Counted from the stretch's first letter, positions 6,262-14,268 are shown. The stretch: DNA of 14,556 bases from Nitrospirota bacterium (GCA_018262395.1 JAGSYM010000047.1:1-14556), one strand, 5' to 3'. Notes: generated by a model from the sequence alone, not told the origin. Numbers and translations are program-made.

Positions 6262-6290
6262 TTGACAAAGAAGGGTTTTTCAGGTTAAAA
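6262..6290 (+). promoter_or_regulatory. Candidate promoter of the HEAT-repeat gene
   Basis: A perfect TTGACA (6262-6267) is followed after 17 nt by a poor -10 (TTAAAA, 6285-6290). If used, the leader would be about 125 nt and include the inverted repeat at 6309-6392. Confidence 0.35.
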
Positions 6291-6308
6291 AAAAGATAGC
6301 GTTTACTC

Positions 6309-6392
6309 TTCCCATATTTCTTTTTTCTCGAATCACGTATGACCATTTGATTCTGCAAAGAGATTTGTTTGTTTCATCCCGAAATATGGGAA
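6309..6392 (+). promoter_or_regulatory. Structured leader upstream of the HEAT-repeat gene
   Basis: A perfect 12-bp inverted repeat (TTCCCATATTTC at 6309-6320 and its complement at 6381-6392) encloses 60 nt. These 60 nt contain a second stem, GAATCA (6330-6335) with TGATTC (6348-6353). The outer arm ends 18 nt before the AAGGAG ribosome site (6411-6416). Confidence 0.45.
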
Positions 6393-6421
6393 ACAATTTT
6401 ATCATATAAAAAGGAGAATCG

Positions 6422-7435
6422 ATGAGACCGGTGAGAATAAAAGACGAAAGAGCAGTTGAACCCCTGATAGCTTCTCTGAAAGATACAGACCCCCAGGTGA
6501 GACAGAATGCAGTCGAAGCTCTCGGAAAAATAAAGGACATCCGTGCTATTGAGCCTCTTATTGCTTCTCTGAAGGACAATGACTCGGACGTTCGCTGGAA
6601 TGCTATCTGGTCTCTCGGGGAAATCGCCAGTCCAGCAATTGAGCCGCTCATCGCTTCGTTCAAAGATGAAGATGCCCGGGTGAGAGAAAGTGCGGTGTGG
6701 GCTCTGAGTGAGATAGGAGAGCCGGCTGTGGAGAGGCTCATCGATTCGCTAAAACATGGGAATCCTCAAATACGATGGCATGCAGCAGAAACGCTCGGTG
6801 AAATAAAAGATGTACGGGCAATTGAGCCACTGATTGGAGCACTGAAGGATGAGGATTCCAGAGTACGCGAGAACGCTGTTTTTTCTCTGCGGGAGATAGG
6901 ACTGCAATCGATTGCTCCGCTCATTGCAGCTCTGAAGGATGAAGACGTGCGAATCAGGGAGCATGCTGTATGGGCGCTCATGGAGATCGGGACGCCGGCA
7001 GTTGACCCTCTCATCACCGCCCTGAAGTTTGGAGATATCCGGGTTCGGGAAAACGCCATACGTGCTCTGGGTGAGATAAAAGATCCAATTTCTCTCTATG
7101 CACTGATCGATGCATTTAAAGATGAGAATACCAGGGTAAGAGAAAACGCTGTTGCGGCACTCTGGCGTATGGGTGACCTTGCTGTTGATCCATTAATCAG
7201 TTCTCTGCAACATGAAGACTTCAATATCCGCTATAAGGCTGCGGAAACGCTTGGGAAAATCAAGAATCCGCGGGCTGTCGAACCTCTCATTTCTGCACTC
7301 AGGGACGAGGATACGCGGATGCGGGAAAATGCGGTCTGGGCACTCGGAAAAATAGGAACCCCGGCTGTCGAACCCCTCATTGCAAACCTCAAGGATGAGG
7401 ATCCAAGGGTCCAGGAAAATGCCTCGGAAAAATAG
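6422..7435 (+). CDS. HEAT-repeat (PBS-lyase-type) protein, N-terminal part before a frameshift
   Basis: The 337 residues consist almost entirely of HEAT-like repeats of the PBS-lyase type, each 30 or 31 residues, with the consensus VRENAVWALGEIGTPAVEPLIAALKDED. About eleven and a half units are visible here. Such arrays form curved alpha-solenoids that bind other proteins; no catalytic motif is present, and the partner is unknown. There is no signal peptide or membrane segment, so a cytoplasmic location is likely. AAGGAG (6411-6416) sets the ATG at 6422. The reading frame ends abruptly with ENASEK at 7433-7435. A 10-nt deletion relative to the neighbouring repeat (missing after 7422) shifts the frame, and the array continues in another frame to 7821. 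Correcting this would give about 469 residues and some sixteen repeats. The gene stands alone between the response regulator and the convergent thiL operon. Confidence 0.85.
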   Translation: MRPVRIKDERAVEPLIASLKDTDPQVRQNAVEALGKIKDIRAIEPLIASLKDNDSDVRWNAIWSLGEIASPAIEPLIASFKDEDARVRESAVWALSEIGEPAVERLIDSLKHGNPQIRWHAAETLGEIKDVRAIEPLIGALKDEDSRVRENAVFSLREIGLQSIAPLIAALKDEDVRIREHAVWALMEIGTPAVDPLITALKFGDIRVRENAIRALGEIKDPISLYALIDAFKDENTRVRENAVAALWRMGDLAVDPLISSLQHEDFNIRYKAAETLGKIKNPRAVEPLISALRDEDTRMRENAVWALGKIGTPAVEPLIANLKDEDPRVQENASEK

Positions 7436-7478
7436 GAACCCCGGCTGTCGAACCCCTCATTGCAAACCTCAAGGATGA
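7343..7478 (+). repeat. 56-bp perfect direct repeat inside the HEAT gene
   Basis: The blocks 7343-7398 and 7423-7478 are identical over 56 bp at an 80-bp spacing. A full repeat unit here would be 90 bp; the 10 missing bases lie exactly at the left edge of the second block. Other units of the gene are far less similar to each other at the DNA level. Confidence 0.85.
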
Positions 7479-7821
7479 AGACCATCGTGTCAGAGAACAT
7501 GTCATTGAGATACTCGGGAAAATTAAAGACGTTCGAGCAATTGAGCCGCTCATTGCAGCACTCAGAGATGAGGACTCCCGTGTCCGGGAAAATGCGGTCT
7601 GGGCTCTGGGAAAGATAGGCTCTGCAGCTGTTGATCTGCTGATCGCGTCTCTGAAAGACAATAATATCTATTTCCGCATTAATGTTGTGGCAGCCCTTGG
7701 AAAGATAAAGGACACGCGGGCAATAGAGCCGCTGATAGCAGCCCTTCGTGATGAAGATTCACGGGTACGGAAAAATGTCGCATGGGCACTTGGAGAGATA
7801 TCCGCGCCATATACTTCATAG
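7423..7821 (+). pseudogene. Out-of-frame C-terminal part of the HEAT-repeat gene
   Basis: Reading from CTC at 7423 to the TAG at 7819-7821 gives 132 residues of continuous HEAT repeats (LGKIGTPAVEPLIANLKDED, then REHVIEILGKIKDVRAIEPL and on to WALGEISAPYTS). It begins at exactly the point where the upstream frame is lost, and no good start codon or ribosome site precedes it, so it would not be made on its own. It contributes about four and a half repeats and a natural-looking terminal half-repeat. The lack of stop codons over 399 nt suggests the break is recent or is a sequence or assembly error. It ends 13 bp before the convergent membrane-protein gene. Confidence 0.85.
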
Positions 7822-7834
7822 GCACGCTGAACCC

Positions 7835-8026
7835 TTATTTATTTTTCCATCCCTTTTTCAGGAACGAGATGATCAATGCAATGGCGATCACAACGACGAT
7901 GAACTTCCAGAAAAGGGCACCGAGTGCGCCGATTGTCCTCAACCCGATCTGGGTTACTGTTTTCCCAAAGATCAAAATGAGAATAATGGCTCCCACTAAT
8001 AAGGCAATCTTTTGATATTTATTCAT
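7835..8026 (-). CDS. Small two-helix membrane protein, function unknown
   Basis: The 63-residue product has two hydrophobic segments, about residues 7-22 (IALLVGAIILILIFGK) and 38-57 (LFWKFIVVVIAIALIISF). They are joined by a short polar loop, with a lysine-rich C-terminus (KKGWKNK). I know of no named family for it. The positive tail suggests both ends are cytoplasmic. It follows thiL by 27 bp on the same strand and is probably the last gene of the galU-lon-thiL transcript. The ribosome site is weak (CAGGT just before the ATG). Coding is supported by the clean hydrophobic pattern and tight packing between thiL and the convergent HEAT gene, rather than by homology. Confidence 0.65.
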   Translation of the reverse strand: MNKYQKIALLVGAIILILIFGKTVTQIGLRTIGALGALFWKFIVVVIAIALIISFLKKGWKNK

Positions 8027-8053
8027 ACCTGATAATTCATGTTTTAGAACTGC

Positions 8054-9094
8054 CTACCGGAAATGCTGATACCCTTCGGCTGAAAAAGCCCTCTCCCTGC
8101 CTGCTGAATTTTCGATAATCCTTTCGGATGTTGAAATTTCGCCGATACATGTTGCCCTGATCTTTTTCCCCTGCGGAGCAGTAAAAAGAAGCTCATAATC
8201 TTCACCACCGGTCAGGGCAAAAACCATGGGGTCCATTTCAAAACACGTAGCCGTCTTTTTCATTTCCGTTGACACCGGAATTTTTTTCTCATAGATTTTT
8301 GCTCCCGTCCCGCTCTCATTGCAGAGCCGTGTTAAATCGACCAGGATGCCGTCGCTGATATCAATCATCGCAGTGGCGTGACGGATAAATTTTTGCGGAT
8401 TTCTTGCCTCGGGCATAAGATGTCTTCTTACCAGCGGTTCAAGGGTTCTCCATGAAAATCCTGACGTCCCAGAATGCATTACCCCACATTTTTTACGAAA
8501 TGCATGCATGAAGTCCCGGACATTTTTTTTATTCAGGCATACAGTCTTTCCCATCTTCTTCAATACGTGAAGGCCACATGCTGAATCACCAAGACTGCCC
8601 GTTACGTAAATCCTGTCGCCAACACGTGCACCTGACCGCAGTACATATTTTCGCGCATACCCGATAAGGGTTGCAGACAGAGCGATACCATCCGGCGTAG
8701 ACGACAAATCGCCACCGACGAGAACAGTATGGTAAATATTCATCGCATCCTTTACACCGGTCATGAGCATATGAATAAATTCTGCGGGAGTATCCCTGTG
8801 TAATGCAATATTCAGGAGAACATAATGGGGAGTTCCTCCCATTGCATAGATATCGCTTACATTGACCGAAATGAGTTTGAAACCGAGTTGATACGGCGTG
8901 ATGAACCGAAGGTTAAAGTGCACACCCTCGACCATCATATCCGTCGTAACGAGGAAGGACGTGTCCCCTAATTGTATGACGGCGGCATCATCCCCGATGC
9001 CGACTGTGACACCCCTAATTTTCTGAGAAAACTGCTTCCTTATATCATCTATGAGAGCGAGTTCACCAATCTGTGAAATTGTCGGAGATCTCAT
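8054..9094 (-). CDS. thiL: Thiamine-monophosphate kinase
   Basis: ThiL phosphorylates thiamine monophosphate with ATP to give thiamine diphosphate, the last step of cofactor synthesis, in the cytoplasm. The 346 residues fit the family and carry its markers in order: GIGDDAAVI (32-40), TTDMMVEGVHF (50-60), VNVSDIYAMGG (78-87), VGGDLSS (126-132), GARVGDRIYVTGSLGDSACG (155-174), MIDISDGI (243-250) and LTGGEDYELLF (294-304). The aspartates in these motifs bind Mg-ATP and the substrate phosphate. The gene starts 17 bp after lon and shows no Shine-Dalgarno sequence before the ATG, so translation may depend on coupling with lon. It belongs to the same transcript as galU and lon. Nothing is missing or truncated. 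No other thiamine gene is nearby and no TPP riboswitch was recognised. Confidence 0.96.
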   Translation of the reverse strand: MRSPTISQIGELALIDDIRKQFSQKIRGVTVGIGDDAAVIQLGDTSFLVTTDMMVEGVHFNLRFITPYQLGFKLISVNVSDIYAMGGTPHYVLLNIALHRDTPAEFIHMLMTGVKDAMNIYHTVLVGGDLSSTPDGIALSATLIGYARKYVLRSGARVGDRIYVTGSLGDSACGLHVLKKMGKTVCLNKKNVRDFMHAFRKKCGVMHSGTSGFSWRTLEPLVRRHLMPEARNPQKFIRHATAMIDISDGILVDLTRLCNESGTGAKIYEKKIPVSTEMKKTATCFEMDPMVFALTGGEDYELLFTAPQGKKIRATCIGEISTSERIIENSAGRERAFSAEGYQHFR

Positions 9095-9111
9095 CAGGTT
9101 TTTTGAAAAGC

Positions 9112-11532
9112 TTACAATCTTTTCTTCCCTGATGACCGTTTACTATTCTGCGTCTTGTATACCTTTTTCGTCCTTGGTTTCTTCAGGGCAACCTTCAGTA
9201 CATCATCCATTGTTTCTGCGAAAACAAATTCCATATCTTTCTTGATGTATTTTGGTATATCATCGAGATCCTTCTTGTTCCTTTTCGGGATAATCACCGT
9301 TGTGATGCCCATTCTCTTTGCCGCAAGGGTTTTTTCCTTCAATCCTCCTATCGGCAGGACACGCCCTCTCAGCGTTACTTCGCCTGTCATGGCGACCCCC
9401 TTATTGACTGGTATGCCGGTCAAAGCAGAGGCAATGGCTGTTGCCATGGTTATACCTGCTGAGGGACCATCCTTTGGTATCGCACCGGCAGGAACGTGGA
9501 TATGGAGGTCCGACTTCGAAAATATCTCATCTTTTATATCGAGCTTTTTCGCTTTCGATCGCACATAACTGAAAGCGGCCTGGGCTGATTCTTTCATGAC
9601 GTCTCCGAGCTGTCCCGTGAGAGTGAGGCTGCCCTTCCCTTTCATTGTTGTTGCTTCAATATAAATGATATCGCCTCCTGTCTCGGTCCAGGCAAGGCCA
9701 GTGGAAACCCCGATCTCGTCCTTTTCAATCTCTTCCTCCGGGAGGAATTTCGGGACGCCGAGATATTTATGGATGTTCTGTGCGGTAATGACAAAAAATC
9801 TGTCTTTTCCCTCAGCGATCTTTTTTGCAACTTTCCTGCAGAGATTAGCAATCTCTCTCTCAAGGTTTCTGACACCCGCCTCTCTCGTATACTGAGAGAT
9901 AAGGTTCAGAAGCCCGGGGTCTGTTATCTTGAGTACCTTACTGCTGATTCCATGTTCCTCAAGCTGTTTTGGTATGAGATAATTCTTCGCAATGCCGCGC
10001 TTCTCCTCAGTTGTATATCCGGATAAATAGATAACCTCCATTCTATCCCTGAGAGGCCCCGGTATTGTGTCCGCAAGATTCCCTGTCGTGATGAACATAA
10101 CCTTTGAGAGATCAAAAGGCACTGCAAGATAATGATCCGCAAAGGAAAAGTTCTGCTCGGGGTCAAGAACTTCAAGAAGGGCTGATGACGGGTCGCCCCT
10201 GAAGTCCATCCCGATCTTGTCGATTTCATCGAGCATGAAAACAGGGTTATTCGTCCCTGCTGTCTTAATCCCCTGGATAATTCTGCCCGGCAGAGCACCA
10301 ACATAGGTTCTCCGGTGCCCCCGTATTTCTGCCTCGTCCCTGACACCTCCAAGCGACATCCTTACAAATTCCCTGCCGAGTGCACGTGCTATGGATTTGC
10401 CGAGTGACGTCTTTCCCACGCCGGGAGGACCGATGAAACAGATGATGGGGCCTTTCATCTTTTCTTTCAATTTTCTGACACTCAGGTACTCCAGGATACG
10501 CTCTTTTACCTTTTCGAGATCGTAATGATCTTCGTTCAGCACTTTATCCGCTGCTTTGATATCAAGGTTGTCGGTTGTCGACTTGGACCACGGCAACTCA
10601 ACCAGCCAGTCCAGATAAGTCCTTACTGTTGCTGCCTCAGCGCTGTCCGGGTGCATCTTTTCGAGGCGTTTGAGCTGCTTCTCAGCCTCTTTCATAACTT
10701 TCTCGGGCATTTTTGCCTCTTCAATCTTATTCCTGAACTCCTTGACCTCTTCAGCCCTTTCGTCAATGTCACCCAGTTCCTTCTGTATTGCCTTCAGCTG
10801 TTCCCTGAGGAAATATTCCCGCTGGGTCTTGTCTATCTCTCCCCGTGCCTCGGACTGGATTTTCTGCTGAACTGTAAGGAGTTCGATTTCCCGTGCCAAT
10901 ATCTCGCTCACCCGTTTCAATCTCTGCACAGGGTCCATCATCTCCAGGATCTCCTGGGACTGATCTGTCTTCAAACCGATATTAGAGGCCACAAGGTCTG
11001 CAAGCCTCCCCGGGTCTTCTATATTTTCAATGACCCCCATAATATCCGGAAGCACAGATTTGCCCAGGGAAACCACCTTTTCGAGCTGACCTTTGACATT
11101 CCGCAACAGTGCTTCATCTTCTATGGTGAGCTTCTCGTACTTCTGCTCATCCACCTTTTCGATGACCGCGGTAAAAAAGGGTTCCGTCTGTGAATAATTC
11201 AATGCCCGTGCCTTTGACAATCCCTGCACAAGAATTTTCACTCTTCCGTCAGGGAGCTTGAGCATCCGCATAACGAGTACAACCGTACCTATTGAGAAGA
11301 GATCCTCAGGGCTTGGATTTTCGACAGAGAGATCCTTCTGCGTGAGGAGGAGAACCATTCTGTTTGTGTTCAGTGAATGTTCAATAGCCTTAATCGACAT
11401 CTCCCTACCGACAAAAAGGGGCAGGATCATGTAAGGAAAAACAACAATATCCCGGACGGGCAGTACCGGTACACTGTCAGGTATCTCTATCTCTTTATCA
11501 ACCTTCTGTTCTGCATCAATCACATTGACCAT
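9112..11532 (-). CDS. lon: ATP-dependent protease La (Lon)
   Basis: Lon is a cytoplasmic hexameric AAA+ serine protease that unfolds and degrades damaged and regulatory proteins. The 806 residues match bacterial LonA. The N-terminal substrate-binding domain (about 20-215) starts with [14 protein letters not shown] long helical region (about 220-300) follows. The AAA+ module has Walker A GPPGVGKT (368-375) and Walker B VFMLDEID (431-438). The S16 protease domain has the catalytic Ser691 in PKDGPSAG and Lys734 in [12 protein letters not shown]. The tail after about residue 785 is lysine/arginine-rich. The start is firm: GAGGAG (11543-11538) lies 5 nt upstream of the ATG and overlaps the galU stop codon, indicating coupling. 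No heat-shock promoter is visible directly upstream, so expression probably follows the galU promoter unless an internal promoter exists. Confidence 0.98.
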   Translation of the reverse strand: MVNVIDAEQKVDKEIEIPDSVPVLPVRDIVVFPYMILPLFVGREMSIKAIEHSLNTNRMVLLLTQKDLSVENPSPEDLFSIGTVVLVMRMLKLPDGRVKILVQGLSKARALNYSQTEPFFTAVIEKVDEQKYEKLTIEDEALLRNVKGQLEKVVSLGKSVLPDIMGVIENIEDPGRLADLVASNIGLKTDQSQEILEMMDPVQRLKRVSEILAREIELLTVQQKIQSEARGEIDKTQREYFLREQLKAIQKELGDIDERAEEVKEFRNKIEEAKMPEKVMKEAEKQLKRLEKMHPDSAEAATVRTYLDWLVELPWSKSTTDNLDIKAADKVLNEDHYDLEKVKERILEYLSVRKLKEKMKGPIICFIGPPGVGKTSLGKSIARALGREFVRMSLGGVRDEAEIRGHRRTYVGALPGRIIQGIKTAGTNNPVFMLDEIDKIGMDFRGDPSSALLEVLDPEQNFSFADHYLAVPFDLSKVMFITTGNLADTIPGPLRDRMEVIYLSGYTTEEKRGIAKNYLIPKQLEEHGISSKVLKITDPGLLNLISQYTREAGVRNLEREIANLCRKVAKKIAEGKDRFFVITAQNIHKYLGVPKFLPEEEIEKDEIGVSTGLAWTETGGDIIYIEATTMKGKGSLTLTGQLGDVMKESAQAAFSYVRSKAKKLDIKDEIFSKSDLHIHVPAGAIPKDGPSAGITMATAIASALTGIPVNKGVAMTGEVTLRGRVLPIGGLKEKTLAAKRMGITTVIIPKRNKKDLDDIPKYIKKDMEFVFAETMDDVLKVALKKPRTKKVYKTQNSKRSSGKKRL

Positions 11533-11542
11533 TTTTACTCCT

Positions 11543-12424
11543 CTATGTATGTTTTAGGCGCCCTACTCTGTCTATAAGATATTCTTTGAACTGCACGGAG
11601 ACCTGCGGATTCTTCAGGGCAAAATCTACGGTTGCCTTCAGGTATCCTACCTTATCCCCGGCATCATATCTTTTGCCGGTGAAAAGATATCCATATATCG
11701 GCCGTTTTTTCAACAGACCGGAAAGCGCATCTGTCAGCTGAATCTCTCCGCCCTTGCCCGGCGCGACATTCTCAAGTACCGGAAAAATGTCCGCAGTAAG
11801 GATGTATCTTCCGATAATTGCCATATCTGACGGTGCATGAGAAGGAGAGGGTTTTTCAACAAGACCGTTAATCCTGTATACATTGTCCCTCAGTTTTTCC
11901 CCGTTGACCACCCCATATTTGTGCACCTCTGCAAGAGGGACTCTTTCGAGCGCAAGGATAGGTGAAGCCAGCTCCTTGTACAGAGCAATCATATCCCTGA
12001 GCAGATGATCCCCCGGCTCGATAATGTCATCACTCAGAAGCACGGCAAACGGCTCTTCCTTCACAAAAGGTCCGGCACAGGAAAGTGCATGTCCAAGTCC
12101 CAGGGCTTCCCGCTGCCTGATATACGCAAAGTTGAGCTGATTGAGCCGGCTGATCTCCTCAAGCAGTATGTTTTTACCGGACTTTTTCAGGCTTTCCTCG
12201 AGCTTAAATGCTGAATCAAAATGGTCTTCTATCGCCCTCTTATGCTTTCCGGTGATGATGATAAATTCCTCTATGCCACATGCTTGCGCCTCTTCAATAG
12301 CATACTGAATCATAGGTTTATCCACGATTGGCAGCATTTCTTTGGGAGATGCCTTGGTTGCGGGGAGAAATCTCGTGCCAAGCCCTCCAGCAGGCAATAT
12401 CGCTTTTGTGATAATCCTTGTCAT
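11543..12424 (-). CDS. galU: UTP-glucose-1-phosphate uridylyltransferase
   Basis: GalU makes UDP-glucose from UTP and glucose-1-phosphate, feeding polysaccharide, LPS and glycolipid synthesis. The 293 residues match the usual bacterial length. The nucleotide-binding signature [20 protein letters not shown] (10-29) is intact, followed by [17 protein letters not shown] (30-46). Further family motifs are GLGHALSCA, the metal-binding LLSDDII and the C-terminal [17 protein letters not shown]. No Shine-Dalgarno sequence precedes the ATG at 12424, and a candidate promoter is very close. It appears to be the first gene of a galU-lon-thiL-membrane protein transcript, with only 10 bp before lon. The grouping is not a recognised pathway and probably reflects compact housekeeping organisation. 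Confidence 0.96.
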   Translation of the reverse strand: MTRIITKAILPAGGLGTRFLPATKASPKEMLPIVDKPMIQYAIEEAQACGIEEFIIITGKHKRAIEDHFDSAFKLEESLKKSGKNILLEEISRLNQLNFAYIRQREALGLGHALSCAGPFVKEEPFAVLLSDDIIEPGDHLLRDMIALYKELASPILALERVPLAEVHKYGVVNGEKLRDNVYRINGLVEKPSPSHAPSDMAIIGRYILTADIFPVLENVAPGKGGEIQLTDALSGLLKKRPIYGYLFTGKRYDAGDKVGYLKATVDFALKNPQVSVQFKEYLIDRVGRLKHT

Positions 12425-12434
12425 TGTCTGATTA

Positions 12435-12463
12435 GTATTACATTAACTTCCTTGATAATTCAA
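12435..12463 (-). promoter_or_regulatory. Candidate promoter of the galU operon
   Basis: On the minus strand TTGAAT (12463-12458), a 17-nt spacer and TAATAC (12440-12435) lie just before the galU ATG. The predicted start would leave only about 3-6 nt of leader. The hexamers are imperfect. Confidence 0.3.
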
Positions 12464-12553
12464 GGAATACCGGCATCATATCGTGTTCGTTCCGTGCTCT
12501 CAATACCTGAGGAACCAACAGAGAAAAAGATGTTTTGTATGCGGTGTTTTACC

Positions 12554-12583
12554 TTGACAATACTGAAATTTTTCCATTATAGT
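12554..12583 (+). promoter_or_regulatory. Strong sigma-70 promoter pointing right
   Basis: A perfect TTGACA (12554-12559) is followed after 18 nt by TATAGT (12578-12583, five of six consensus bases). The start is predicted near 12590. It could drive the triheme cytochrome through a leader of about 290 nt crossing repeat copy B, or a non-coding RNA. Confidence 0.5.
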
Positions 12584-12686
12584 TCTACCATTATTCCTCA
12601 TGAGGGAATGCCTTCCTTTTTTGGGAAGATTCTATTGAAAAACTTGTTAAGATTGTTTCTGTTTACACAGTAATACTCACATAATC

Positions 12687-12786
12687 TGTCATTCCCCGAC
12701 TCGATCGGGGAATCCACTGTATTTAATAGTTTCTGGATTGGGAGCTTGTCCCGTACTTGATACGGGAGTCAATGAGGACAATGACA
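12687..12786. repeat. Intergenic palindromic repeat, copy B
   Basis: This 100-bp element runs from TGTCATTCCCC to GGACAATGACA, with TGTCATT/AATGACA ends. It contains two hairpins with matching style: CCCCGA-CTCGA-TCGGGG (12693-12709) and CCCGTA-CTTGA-TACGGG (12750-12766). The second hairpin and its flanks match copy A closely. Confidence 0.7.
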
Positions 12787-12826
12787 TGTAAGAGTTTATG
12801 GCCACATCTCAATAGCAGAATCAGAG

Positions 12827-12842
12827 TGGCATGGGATTTGAT
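12827..12842 (+). promoter_or_regulatory. Weak sigma-54-like site before the triheme cytochrome
   Basis: TGGCATG-GGAT-TTGAT resembles the sigma-54 consensus TGGCAYR-N4-TTGCW, with the -24 part perfect. However, the conserved C of the -12 GC doublet is A. The distance to the start codon (41 bp) is suitable. The call is tentative because of that mismatch. Confidence 0.2.
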
Positions 12843-12882
12843 ATGTGGGGCGTAAGATTTTTTTGAAAGGAGGTGAAAACAA

Positions 12883-13302
12883 GTGAAAATCACAACTATT
12901 CTTCTCAGTATTTTCGTAGCAATTGCATTAGTAGGCACTGCTCTCGCAGTCGGCCCTGGGAAAACTGTTGAGTATGCCGGCGGCGATGCCGGAAAGGTTA
13001 TCTTCAGCGGAGATACACACGGTGCCAAACAGGGCATGAAGTGTAATGACTGTCATCCGAAAACCTTCGGCATGAAAAAGGGCGTATTCAAGATGACGAA
13101 GGAAGGCCATGGGAAGGCTGAATTTTGCGGGACTTGCCATGATGGTAAAAGGGCCTTCTCGCAGTCTACAGAAGCTGATTGTGGAAAGTGTCACATGAAG
13201 GCTGCTGCAGAGCCGGCGACAAAACCGGAAGTAAAACCCGAAGCAGCAGCTCCTGAAATGAAAAAAGAAGCAGCTCCAGCTGCTGTTGAAGAGAAAAAGT
13301 AA
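12883..13302 (+). CDS. Exported triheme c7-type cytochrome with Ala/Pro/Lys/Glu tail
   Basis: This 139-residue periplasmic electron carrier has a signal peptide (1-22, ending TALA). Three CxxCH heme sites follow: CNDCH (54-58), CGTCH (82-86) and CGKCH (100-104). His46 and His76, with another histidine or a methionine, could be the distal ligands. The pattern VIFSGDTHGAK...KCNDCHPKTF...FCGTCHDGKRAF...CGKCH is that of the c(7)-type triheme domain, common in bacteria that respire metals or other extracellular acceptors. After the heme core, residues 107-139 form a low-complexity tail of Ala, Pro, Lys and Glu, possibly a flexible linker or surface anchor. The start is GTG, fixed by an unusually full ribosome site, AAAGGAGGTGA (12866-12876), which predicts heavy translation. 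The gene is followed by its own terminator and stands apart from the HAO-like cytochrome. Confidence 0.9.
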   Translation: MKITTILLSIFVAIALVGTALAVGPGKTVEYAGGDAGKVIFSGDTHGAKQGMKCNDCHPKTFGMKKGVFKMTKEGHGKAEFCGTCHDGKRAFSQSTEADCGKCHMKAAAEPATKPEVKPEAAAPEMKKEAAPAAVEEKK

Positions 13303-13307
13303 GATTC

Positions 13308-13346
13308 AGGGGGTAGAGGAGATTTCCAATACCCCCTCTTTTATTT
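13308..13346 (+). terminator. Rho-independent terminator of the triheme cytochrome
   Basis: AGGGGGTA (13308-13315) pairs with TACCCCCT (13330-13337). The 14-nt loop has a further GGA/TCC pairing, and a T-rich run (TCTTTTATTT) follows. The T-run overlaps the stop codon of the convergent ilvE. Confidence 0.85.
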
Positions 13347-14228
13347 AACTTTCGTCAACCACGATTCGTACTTCTTATTCTTCCCCTTAACAATATCAAA
13401 AAATACAGACTGGATTTTCCTGGTAATTGGTCCCGGTCTGCCTGCGCCGATAACCCTCCCATCAAGCTCCCGCACCGGAGTAACCTCGGCAGCAGTGCCG
13501 GAAAAAAATGCTTCATCTGCAATATATAGTTCATCCCGGGTAAACCGTTCTTCTGCTACCGACATTTTTTCATCGACTGCAATTTTCATGATGCTGTTTC
13601 GTGTTATCCCTTCAAGGATCGAGGTGAGCGGAGTTGTTTTCAGAATACCATTTCTTACCATAAAGATATTTTCACCGCTTCCCTCAGAAACATACCCTTC
13701 GGTATCAAGTAAAAGTGCTTCTTCATATCCGCATGTGATCGCTTCTTTTTTCGCAAGCTGTGAATTCACATAATATCCGGAGACCTTTCCCCGTGTCATG
13801 TTTGCATTCACATGGTTTCTGATAAAGGACGATGTCTTCACCTTAATTCCTTCCGTAAGTGCCTTATCACCGAGATACGCTCCCCATGGCCAGGCCGCGA
13901 TGGACACATTTACTGGGTTCCCTTTCGGGTAAAGGCCCATCGCACCATATCCGATGTAAACGAGCGGACGAATGTAGCATTCCCTTATTTTGTTGACTTT
14001 GACTGTCCCGATAATGGCATCCCTGATCTCTTTCTTTGTGAATGGTATGTCTATGAGAAAAATATGTGCTGAGCTGAACAGCCGGTCGATATGCTCATCA
14101 AGCCTGAAGATAGCCGGACCCCTCTGTGTCTCGTAGCACCGGATTCCCTCGAAAACGCCGAGGCCATAGTGCAGGCTGTGGGTAAGGACGTGAACGGTTG
14201 CCTTGTCCCAAATCAACAAACTTTCCAT
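13341..14228 (-). CDS. ilvE: Branched-chain amino acid aminotransferase, N-terminus displaced by a frameshift
   Basis: IlvE is a class IV PLP enzyme that interconverts Leu, Ile and Val with their 2-oxo acids, using glutamate. The visible 295-residue frame has [17 protein letters not shown], the PLP-lysine motif [18 protein letters not shown] (Lys148 in this numbering), [13 protein letters not shown] and [12 protein letters not shown]. It starts [15 protein letters not shown], whereas family members begin like [12 protein letters not shown]. That missing start is encoded immediately upstream in another frame (14259 to about 14212: [16 protein letters not shown]). One extra T in GATTTGGGAC (plus-strand AAA at 14210-14212) separates the two. 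Removing it gives 305 residues, close to the usual length, with the lysine at 158. As given, only the shorter ATG at 14228 is in frame, and it has a poor ribosome site. The whole gene spans 13341-14259. Confidence 0.93.
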   Translation of the reverse strand: MESLLIWDKATVHVLTHSLHYGLGVFEGIRCYETQRGPAIFRLDEHIDRLFSSAHIFLIDIPFTKKEIRDAIIGTVKVNKIRECYIRPLVYIGYGAMGLYPKGNPVNVSIAAWPWGAYLGDKALTEGIKVKTSSFIRNHVNANMTRGKVSGYYVNSQLAKKEAITCGYEEALLLDTEGYVSEGSGENIFMVRNGILKTTPLTSILEGITRNSIMKIAVDEKMSVAEERFTRDELYIADEAFFSGTAAEVTPVRELDGRVIGAGRPGPITRKIQSVFFDIVKGKNKKYESWLTKVK

Positions 14229-14268
14229 CCATCCAGATCTTTTCGGTCTTCGGTATCATGAGGTACTA

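Noticed and set aside
7420..7436. Programmed ribosomal frameshifting in the HEAT gene
   Set aside because: An A5 run (GGAAAAATAGG) precedes the stop, but the break is fully explained by a 10-bp deletion relative to the adjacent unit, and no stimulatory structure was seen.
6280..7661. Minus-strand open frames opposite the HEAT repeats (6280-6741, 6766-7059, 7231-7500, 7389-7661)
   Set aside because: They are antisense shadows of the periodic repeat DNA, with repeated Ser/Arg-rich peptides and no independent support.
9155..11193. Long plus-strand open frames opposite lon (for example 10525-11193)
   Set aside because: They lie entirely antisense to a strongly supported lon gene and show no domain or ribosome site.
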